Source: Rhopalosiphum padi
Lineage: Eukaryota; Arthropoda; Insecta; Hemiptera; Aphididae
Assembly (NCBI RefSeq): GCF_020882245.1
Contig: NC_083597.1
Span: forward strand, 77,602,152 to 77,666,151
Direction: 5' to 3'
DNA: 64,000 nucleotides
In this document: one piece after another, positions 50,701-58,392 of the stretch
Layout of the letters: each line of letters opens with the position of its first letter
Position numbering within the stretch: the first letter of the stretch is position 1
Notes under the pieces: model-generated
Seen by the model: only the letters and a program-made list of their open reading frames with translations
What the model was told of the DNA's origin: nothing
Databases searched by the model: none
Program-made: the position numbers and the translations under genes

Positions 50701-52249
50701 AATGATTCGTTTGTTTCAAACGTTGAACACAATAATGATGGTAGTATTGGCATACCGGATTTCGGTCAAACGTCCAATCTGAATCCCTCGACAGAGGAGT
50801 ACATATATCTCGATCAAAGCTTGGATCTGATTGTTAACAATATACAAGAGGGTATATATAATACGGGTACATGTGAAAATTTATTACACCTTGTGAAAAA
50901 CCTCAGATAGTTGAACACATTCTTACTAATAGGTTATCTAATAAAAAATATTGTAAATTTTATAGACGATATGCCGACAAATGACACGTATGTTTCAAAC
51001 ATTGAACAGAATAATGATGGTAGTATTGACATACCCGATTTCGGTCAAACGTCCAATCTGAATCCCTCGACAGAGGAGTACATATATCTCGATCAAAGCT
51101 TGGATCTGATTGTTAACAATATACAAAAGGATATATATAATACGGGTACAAGTGAAAATTTATTACACCTTGTGAAAAACCCTTATATAGTTGAACACAT
51201 TCTTACTAATAGGATAACTAATAAAAATTATTGTAAATTTTATAGACGAAATGTTAACGAATGGACTTTATTTAGATCTAGATTTCTCACTTATGAAGCA
51301 GTGCAAAAATAATACCTTCAACCTTTCTGATGTTAAACCAGTGTCTAATCTTAATCCTATGGAAGAAGAAGTCATATATCTGAAACAAGAATTTGGATTG
51401 AATAGTAATAATGCTACTTTAAACGATGAAAATTTTCCCAACATGAGTAAATCTTTATTAATCCATGTGGAATCTCTTAAATAGTTGCACATATTTATAC
51501 TATAACAAATACAATGAAAACATTTTAAATTATATAGACGAATTGCCTACGAATCAAGATATTTCCATTATGGGAAATTTCAATGATAACATTAACTATA
51601 CAGATATCAAACCAACATCTAAACCAAAACTTCTAAGAAGATTATTGAAAAATTTTAGGCGACGATCGAAGTTGAATGACAATACTTTCATCAATGGAAA
51701 CTTAAATTCTGATACGAGTAATTATTGTTTTTAATTTTAATTTTTTTTTTTTTTGAAAGACTCATTCATTTTTACCTAGTAATCACAACCTACTAATAGT
51801 TGCACATATTCATACTTATAGAATATACAGTAAAATAAAATTTTTAATTATATAGACGAAATGCCAATAGATGAACTTTACTTGCATCAGAATAGTCTTA
51901 TTATGGAAAATCACAATGAAAATATTAAGAGCACCAATGTCAAACCAAAACTTCTAACAAGAATATTTAAATGTTTTAGGCGAGAATCAAACAGAACCTT
52001 AACATCTGAAACGAGTAATTATTATTTAAAACAAGTATTCTTTATGAAAGGGTTTGATATATTTCTACTTATTATTACACAAATTAAATTGTAAATTTTT
52101 TAGACGAAATACCAATGGATATACCTATTTTGGATCAGGATTTTTCTAATATAGAACATTTCAATGATAATATCATCAACAGTTCCGATGTCAAACATAA
52201 ATCCAAACTAAACACTCTATCAAAATTATTTAGATGTTTTAAGCGATGA
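44703..52249 (+). CDS. Unrecognised 16-exon gene built from tandemly duplicated symmetric exons
   Basis: Proposed exons: 44703-44915, 48153-48381, then 48481-48657, 48756-48932, 49032-49208, 49308-49484, 49584-49760, 49857-50033, 50132-50308, 50408-50587, 50687-50866, 50966-51145, 51246-51446, 51538-51717, 51856-52014, 52104-52249. They sum to 2907 nt (968 residues). Every exon from the third starts after TATAG or TTTAG with ACGA or ACCA, and all junctions from exon 2 onward are phase 1. Exons 3-12 (177 or 180 nt) are near-identical copies giving PTNDTFVSN, HNNDGGIGI, FNLNP, EEYIYLGQSLDLI. Exons 13-16 are diverged, and the last three end in basic motifs such as LLRRLLKNFRRRS. The protein is otherwise acidic and Asn-rich. 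No domain is recognised and no signal peptide is seen in exon 1, so a 5' exon may be missing. Membership of exon 1 rests on phase match and a good GTACGT donor across a 3.2 kb intron and is the least certain part. Secretion or an effector role is only a guess from the architecture. Confidence 0.75.
44966..45570. mobile_element. hAT-like MITE with perfect 8-bp target duplication
   Basis: CTAATAAT lies directly on both sides (44958-44965 and 45571-45578). The ends are a perfect inverted repeat of about 20 bp, TAGGGCTCGGATTTTAAAGC at the left and its complement at the right. The interior is rich in TTTTTGCTTTT tracts near both ends and has AGCTTATCGA repeats in the middle. It lies in the first intron of the tandem-exon gene. 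Confidence 0.88.
45600..46018. mobile_element. Second hAT-like MITE in the same intron
   Basis: TGTATATA flanks both ends (45592-45599 and 46019-46026). The termini GAGGGCCGGATCTA and TAGATCCGGCGCTG are imperfect inverted repeats. Inside is a second palindrome around 45675-45765, where AACAGTTTTTATTTATTATA is followed by its inverse. No ORF is present. It lies only 30 bp from the previous MITE. Confidence 0.75.
47330..48150. repeat. LTR-like or MITE-like segment with TATCTAGATA palindromes
   Basis: 47330-47465 has TATAAAAGG, a hairpin (GATCAGTGGTGA paired with TCACCACTGAAC at about 47363-47402) and AATAAAG, which together suggest an LTR or terminal repeat of a small retroelement. To its right, ATCTAGATA-type palindromes recur near 47492, 47557, 48030 and 48067. 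No boundaries or target duplication were found. This lies in the intron before exon 2 of the tandem-exon gene. Confidence 0.35.
48382..51245 (+). repeat. Tandem array of ten exon-intron units, about 276 bp each
   Basis: Ten head-to-tail units of 275-279 bp each hold one exon of 177 or 180 nt and an intron of 96-100 nt. The intron starts GTACAAGTG, GTACATGTG or GTAAAGTG and ends TTGTAAATTTTATAG (one copy has TTGTACATTTTATAG). The introns are as conserved as the exons, which indicates recent duplication or gene conversion. Two sub-types occur: the 177-nt exons (units 1-7) and the 180-nt exons (units 8-10, with CTGATTGTTAACAATATAC). In several copies an ORF runs from exon into intron, which explains the many overlapping 66-92 codon frames on both strands. 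Confidence 0.93.
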
Positions 52250-53362
52250 TCCAAATATAATGATAATAATTTTATCAACCATAACTTCAAGTCCAATACG
52301 AGTAGGTTTAGTAGAGTATCGTTTAATAATTTAAATTGAAAATTGATGAATTTTGTTCTTTCAACTCATTCTCGTCAAATCTTTAATTTTATAAACGTTT
52401 TTCTGTATGCCTGTGTTTCGATTTTTATCCGCTTATCATGGTTTATTTATTTTATTGTCTTTTTTCTTGTCCCGAATTTTTTATAACTGTCTTAGTTATT
52501 CATATCTTCTATGCAAGTTTTTTGAAGCAAGTCCCATAAATTTAAATTGGCCCTACTGCGGCTCGAAGTCAGCCGTTATGCTATCGCGCTTTTTTGCACG
52601 TGGGCTCATTCATTGTCTTTTCCCCCATTGGCTGAACGACACGTTTTTTCTGTCTCACGCGTTCTTCGCCTGTTCGTAGATCACACAGCTTTATGTTCTT
52701 TATTGCCACAAAGGCGAGTTTTGTATAACATTTAAATTTTGTCGTCAGTGTTTTATCACATGTTCAGCCCAGATCAACTATATGTGTCAACTTTATCTCT
52801 GATTACGAGCACACCTGACAATAGCAGCATGTTCCCTTTGCCCCACGACGTGTGACGCTATCGCACAGGTCGTTATCGCCATTAACGCGAACTGGCCTTT
52901 TTTAGAACGCCGTAATTCGCTTCTTTTTCGTCTGCCGTGCGTGACAGTGAATATCGTGTAACGTGACTGTCGCCATATTGCACCAAGCCGATTTGCAGCC
53001 GGCTCCGGTTCGATCCTCGGCCACTGGGCGGCATTTTTCTCCGGGCAAGTCACGGTGTCCGGAGAACAAGTGCTGCCATCCCCCCACCCCGGGGCATGGC
53101 AGAAACCTACGGGTGCCCCATTAAAAATTCTGCCAAATACACTCACGTGTAACACCCCTACTGTTTCAACCCTACTGTACCAACCCTACCAACCTACAGG
53201 CTAATAAAGACCTAAGTTATCGAAGACTTAAAACCAATAAAAAAAAAAAAAAAAATTTCGTGTCACGATGTATGTTCGCGATAATCTCCGAAACTACTGA
53301 TAATATATAGGATAGTTTTTATCTCAATATTATTTTTTGCATTGCAATTATCGTGATTTGAT
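52250..53362. other. Gene-free DNA with transposon relics
   Basis: 52250-52740 is T-rich then moderately GC-rich with no recognised gene. 52900-53256 holds the retroposon 3' end described separately. The segment 53257-53362 is probably degraded Helitron sequence upstream of the recognisable helicase part. Confidence 0.45.
52960..53256 (+). mobile_element. 3' end of a non-LTR retroposon or SINE with poly(A)
   Basis: A GC-rich body ends in GCTAATAAAGACCTAAG and then about 17 A residues (53240-53256), the hallmark of a LINE or SINE 3' end. CGGTTCGATCCTCGG at about 53006-53020 matches the polymerase III B box (GGTTCGANNCC), which could mean a tRNA-derived SINE head, but no convincing A box was found. 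The 5' boundary and target duplication are not identified. Confidence 0.5.
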
Positions 53363-53963
53363 GTCTTTTAAATCAATCGACACAGTTATTGATGAAAACG
53401 AAACCGTAAACTTTCCAACTGAATTTTTGAATTCTCTGGATTTACCAGGAATGCCACCACACAACCTTCAATTGAAAATTGGTTCACCAATCATTCTTCT
53501 ACGTAATTTAAACCCACCTCAATTATGTAACGGTACACGTTTAGTCATAAAAAAAATGACCGAAAATATTCTTGAAGCAACAATTTTGTCGGGAAAATTT
53601 AAAGGACATATCGTCCTGTTGCCATGTATTCCACTGATGGCGTCGGAATCTCCAATACCGTTTAAAAGGCTCCAATTTCCGATTTGTTTAGCTTTTGCGA
53701 TGACCATAAATAAATCTCAAGGCCAAACAATGTCTATTTGCGGTTTGGATTTGGAAAACACATGTTTCTCACATGGACAGCTATATGTTGCCTGCTCACG
53801 TGTTGGAAAACCATCAAATCTCTTCGTGTTAGCGAAAGACAGGTTAACCAGGAATGTTGTACACAAAGTAGTACTTCACGTAGCGAATCACGGTATTGAG
53901 TCGATAACCAATTCTGTTTTGTTTTTATCTATTAATTATGTACTATCATATTCGGGGATCTAG
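53363..53963 (+). pseudogene. Helitron Pif1-type helicase, C-terminal fragment
   Basis: The frame starting at the FKSIDTVIDENE segment is open to 53963 and reads as the C-terminal third of the RepHel helicase of Helitrons. It has NFPTEFLNSLDLPGMPPHNL, GSPIILLRNLNPPQLCNGTR, the helicase motif segment FAMTINKSQGQT and FSHGQLYVACSRV. The Rep nuclease, Walker A and Walker B regions are absent, so the copy is truncated. Upstream sequence is a retroposon tail, suggesting the Helitron was disrupted. The last 30 codons are AT-rich and probably read-through. It cannot be functional alone. Confidence 0.85.
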
Positions 53964-55267
53964 ATATTGGTAATTTTGTATTATAATTATCTTTATTTTA
54001 ATAGAAATTCTTATATCTGTGACTAAATTACAACAGTGCTTTTCATATAAGTATACTTCGAGGTCGCCCATTTTTTAAGTTCGCTACAATTATTAAGAAA
54101 AAGAATAATAAGATTTTTCCATTGATTTATTTTAGAGCAAGTACCAGCTTTAAATGTCTAGTCAGACGTGCTTGTTCAAAAAAGTTTGTCTCGCTAACTT
54201 TTGTTTTATAATTGCTTCCTCGCGTATCGTATAGCACCATATATAATGTTTTGTCCCTTCTGTTACGTTTCATTCGGATCCCGTTATCTTTATAATTGTT
54301 AGAGAGATGGAAAAAATATTTCGATGATCTACTAAACTGAAATGAGCAAAAACAGATGTTTACCTTTAATCACAACAAGAATGTTCGGAACCGACACTAG
54401 AAGAAATGGAAACACAAATAAATAAATAAAAAAAAAAGAATAATTGAAAAAAAGGAGAAAATATTTGGTCAAAAATACATTGGATTTAATCACTAATCAG
54501 AAAGATATGAGTTGTGGAGAGATTATCCAAATGCAAGGAAAACTGCGTTGATATCGCGCATTGGCCCAAATGGTGTGACAACCTTGTGCCACTCGAAAGT
54601 GGTAGGATCAAAGCGCGCGAATATTGGTATCGACGGATCGCGTCAAGGTCACCAATTTGGTGGGGCGCACAAAAAGATTTGACCGGTCAGCGTACGCCAG
54701 GACATTGATCTGGTGTTCGTGGCTAGTATATATGGTTGATGTCTTCCTGTGGTCCAGTGATCCAGAGTCGTTACTTCCCAAACCAGTTTAGACAAACAAC
54801 TAGATGGCGCTCTGCGCCCGTGTGCAGTATTGTGGCCCATCACAACTCTGTTCTGACGAATTGATGACTTACCATGCGAGAAAGTTATCAACTATACATG
54901 GATTAGGCCTACTGGGGAAACCATGAAAAAAAAAAACGCGCCATGCTTCTACCTCATTGGTGGTGTGGAAACGAATGCATTCTTCTTATTCATAAATACT
55001 CATAATTTTATATGGTAAACTTTAAAATTCATAAAACGAAAAAAAGCTTAATTGTGTTTAAAAAAAAATATATAACAATTAGATAGCTTTTTCCCCTATA
55101 ATTTTTGTTTGAAACATTTTACAATACCAGTATAAAGCAAGATAAAATTTACACTAATTATTTTTTACTAAAATTCACTAAAAAGTCAAAGTTATAAATA
55201 AGGCTAAAGATTTTTTTTTTACTTCTATGTTCAAACAATTTCATGTTATACCTAATATTACACTTAC
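53964..55267. other. Gene-free DNA
   Basis: 54500-54900 is less AT-rich than its surroundings (for example GGTCACCAATTTGGTGGGGCG near 54646) and may be part of an unrecognised transposon. Short ORFs on both strands here (64 and 80 codons) overlap each other and show no family features. Confidence 0.4.
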
Positions 55268-55543
55268 TGCTTTTTTACACCTTGTGATTTTGGCAATCGG
55301 GTTATGTCGCCGGTAATCACCAATTCCGCAGCACTTTAATCGCATTTCATCACCACTGCCATAGGCCATAGCATACAATAACATCGCACACCACAGCCAC
55401 TTGCCGACCGTTACTATATCGTTACGCACAGTAACGTTCGTGATATTTTTCCGTCCCCAAGAAAATATTTCAAGGTAACTAGCACCATATACTTTAACCT
55501 TGTTTCGTATGTCCGTCTGTGTATACATACCACATGATGCCAT
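55268..55543 (-). CDS. Candidate coding exon, signal-peptide-like, possibly Methuselah-type ectodomain start
   Basis: The - frame from ATG 55543 runs 92 codons to a consensus donor GTAAGT (GT at 55267-55266), in phase 0. It contains a hydrophobic stretch (WLWCAMLLYAMAYG, about residues 49-62) followed by MRLKCCGIGDY and a later cysteine. A hydrophobic leader followed by a KCC-G motif is how many Methuselah-like receptor ectodomains begin, so this may be a first exon of such a gene. However, 48 residues before the hydrophobic stretch is long for a signal peptide, so the true start may be elsewhere. No downstream exon was recognised to the left. It could be an orphaned duplicate exon. Confidence 0.35.
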
Positions 55544-56022
55544 AGATTTTTTTGATTTTTAGTAATATTTAATTTTCGATATTCATTATTAGTTATTTTT
55601 TTAGTTAATAAATAAGGTGACTCACTCGAAGACTAACATAGTAAAGAATGACAAAACAAAAGATTCAATGTATTATCGTGTTATGAGATCTGGATATTAC
55701 ATGAACACATCATTTATGAGGGTACATTAGAAGTTTACAATTTATATTCAATAAAGTATCAAATAACTATATGTACAGATAACTTACTCGGCTATTATGT
55801 GTACTACTAATCTAAAAATCATTATTCAAATTTCGCGTATCATTCATATTATAATAATATAATACTATAATACTGTATTTTTTTATTTTTATAAAATACA
55901 AGTATGTGGGCTGAATAAAACATTATTTTTATTATAGACTTTATGACGTAAAATTAGTTTTAACAGTTTTATTTGGGTATTATTAAATTTATACTGTATG
56001 TTATTTGCATTTATATATTATA

Positions 56023-57052
56023 CCATTGATTACAAATAGTATTTATAATCAATGATAGTAACTATCTATAACTAAAAATGCCTGTATTTAAAGCAAAAAT
56101 GATCAAATAATATAAATATAATAATAATATTCATTATGTATATGATATATCACATTAATCGACTTGTCCGGCGCAATGTACAGGCAATTTCACTACATTT
56201 ATGCGTAGAGCCAGTGGCGCCGAAGTCCATGTTTATGTATAGCAGCTGCCATATATAAACAGTTGTCTAAGGGGGGGTTCTTAGGAGAATTATAAAAAAT
56301 AATAGAATTAGGATCACAAATTACTAAGTAATATTGCCCATTGAATATAATATGATGGTATTAAATATCAATATTTACGTTGAATAGTAAACATGAGATA
56401 GTTTGTTTGATAGAGTTAGATTTTTGCAAGTAATTAAACACATTTTTTATAAATATTTATGTGAGCGACGATATTCTAAACAAGTTTATTTGTCAATCTA
56501 AATCCAAAGACGTGTACACAACTGCACATTTCCACATAGAAAGATGGCCTCCCCAAATCGGCGAAATTGACATAACCTTAGCGTTCTTGGACTACACATT
56601 CCAGGAACTCCAAACCTTCCTTGACCAAATCGTAGCAATCTAAAAAGCCTTGAACGTAGTTGACGAGTTCGCTGACAATTCCGCTAACGTTCAAGGCGTT
56701 TTCGATTACTACGATTTGGTCAAGGATGGTCTGGAGTTCCTGGAATGCGTAGTCCAAGAACCGGGCCTCACGGGCTTAAACGTAAATCCGTCCCTGGTCG
56801 CATTGGATGACTGCAGAGATATCGGGGGTACGAAAAAGAGGAGGCACTACGGAGTTTGGCGATAAATCATCAACGCACGTTCTCCGGCACCCCGTTGTGT
56901 GAGTGTATGACGAGTTCACGGGTGACGCACGCTCGATTATAGACGCGTTAGACCCCCTCTGCAAATAGTATTTATAATCATTGAACAATGATAGTAACTA
57001 TACATAACTAATAGTGTCTGTTTTTAAAGCTAAAATGACCAAATAATATTGA
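56023..57052. repeat. Two related repeat copies flanking a GC-rich segment
   Basis: 56032-56115 and 56962-57052 are diverged copies of one sequence (CAAATAGTATTTATAATCA, then ATGATAGTAACTAT, then AAAATGA-CAAATAATAT), in the same orientation about 930 bp apart. They bracket a segment less AT-rich than its surroundings that carries the hairpin at 56584-56760. The left copy also begins with a palindrome shared with 10041-10089. Confidence 0.65.
56584..56760. repeat. GC-rich inverted repeat (hairpin) of 57-bp arms
   Basis: Arms 56584-56640 and 56704-56760 are inverted copies with 53 of 57 positions matching by hand alignment. A second nested pairing inside the loop joins GCCTTGAACGT (56647) and ACGTTCAAGGC (56689). 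Both arms are open on both strands, and small + ORFs (56461-56643 and 56650-56865) cross them. The translations of the arms resemble each other when one is read antisense (FLDYTFQELQ and FLDYAFQELQ). No family is recognised. It could be an inverted duplication of a coding fragment or a hairpin-RNA source. Confidence 0.75.
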
Positions 57053-57756
57053 TAATATTACCTTCAATTTTTGGGAGGCTATGCCACCCCAAATCACCCC
57101 TTGATGTCCACCTATGATTTCAGATAGTTCAAACAATCGGTGCTATCAACGAATCCCGTGCTATATAATAAAGAAGTTAGTACAAATTATTTATTATTGT
57201 TAAATTTGTAATATATGGCTGCCGCCAGTCGTAAAATGTACACCATCGGAAAATTAATTCACACGTAGTTTCGAGTGATAATTATGTAAGTAGTTTTTTT
57301 ATAGTTGTAAAAAAACAAAAATAATAATAATATAAAAAAAGGGAATTTTGTTCAAAATTGATTTTCTTATTTAATTGTAATTTAAAAACGGATAATTCTG
57401 TATATACATTTTCATTGAACGATTATAGGTACTTGGTTTCCCATGGGACTTATTGTCGTTTTTCTTGTATCGAGATTCATATTTCAGTAAGACAGTATAG
57501 ACATGTACGTGACATACCTATGGCTAAAACCAACTTCAGTTTTTCATTCCCAGTTTTATCTACTATGACACTGTAACTTCATACATAATGTAAAGAAGCG
57601 GATCTTCCTAATAATATATAATGGAAAATCAAAGACTGTAGTCATCAGCCAACTAATGTACAGCTTATAAACACTTTGTAGGTAACAATATTATACACAG
57701 CACATAAAATTGATGTCTAATTAGGGTTTTTAAGTAGGTAATATTTTAATATAATA

Positions 57757-57946
57757 CAGGGTGGGGCACTGAAACGGCCGATTTTCATAGACAAATTATA
57801 AAATAAAAAAACCAAATAAAAATTAATTATTATTTATTATAATGAAGTATATAACATGCCATTTATTTTTTAAAAATTATGTCCTCAAGATGATGGCCAT
57901 CTTTTCTCAAACACTCTTCTAGCCTACTTCGTATATTTTCCACTAC
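57757..57946 (-). pseudogene. Transposase tail of a DDE element, cut by the LTR element
   Basis: On the - strand, 57946-57863 reads VVENIRSRLEECLRKDGHHL and then EDIIFKK and stop, which resembles the C-terminus of a family of mariner-like or related DDE transposases. Downstream, CAGGGTGGGGCACTGAAAC (reading + from 57757), preceded by TA, looks like its terminal inverted repeat. The coding sequence stops exactly at the LTR boundary (57947), so the LTR retrotransposon landed inside it. The rest of the transposase would lie beyond the right window edge. Confidence 0.6.
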
Positions 57947-58313
57947 TGTTATGGACGTCTCCACAACCGAGTTTGTTCGTTAGTAATAAATACGCGGTGT
58001 TTAAGTTATCACTAATACTTTATTAATATAATCAATTTTAAAAGAAATTAGTACACAGAATAATTGTTAGACTTAAGAAAATAACAGAGGCTCTGCTCGA
58101 TGGTCTGTCAGGACTACACTAAATATTATACAGACGGCGAGACACGGTAGGGGCTCGCTCGGGCTCAAAACTGTCCACACAGCGAATTCCCTAAAACCGT
58201 GTCACTCTATCGGTTCACATGTTAATATGCTTACACACTATACTATATTATATTATATTATATTATAACTATATCCTATTCTGTGTATAGCATACAGACA
58301 GGGGTTCACAACA
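57947..58313 (-). repeat. 3' LTR of the gypsy-like element
   Basis: Read on the - strand, the repeat begins TGTTGTGAACCCC at 58313 and ends CCATAACA at 57947, giving TG...CA ends and about 367 bp. It contains a TATAATATAATATA stretch near 58245-58270 and AATAAAG near 58019, placed as promoter and polyadenylation signals should be. A run of six G (- strand) directly precedes it as a short polypurine tract. The boundary is inferred from these features and from the interrupted transposase. The 5' LTR is outside the window, so the pair cannot be compared. Confidence 0.75.
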
Positions 58314-58392
58314 CCCCCCGGACTACATGAGACATGGGGGTCTAATGATCACCATGTTTCACTTCATCCGTGAGTTCTGATGCTCTGAAGTT

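Larger units (their letters stand above)
55544..57756. other. Gene-free DNA with repeats
   Basis: Apart from the flanking repeat copies and the hairpin listed separately, no gene is visible. 56150-56290 and 57060-57180 are moderately GC-rich (for example GGGGGGGTTCTTAGG near 56271) and look like degraded MITEs. Confidence 0.45.

Noticed and set aside
48132..50753. Repeated 65-88 codon - strand ORFs in the tandem array
   Set aside because: They are the reverse complement of exon plus intron. They span the conserved splice sites, start and end at arbitrary points, and exist only because the unit is repeated.
48382..51245. CRISPR-like array or satellite DNA
   Set aside because: Units are about 276 bp with no short repeat and unique spacer pattern, the sequence is eukaryotic, and each unit keeps splice signals and an in-frame exon, so a non-coding satellite is less likely.
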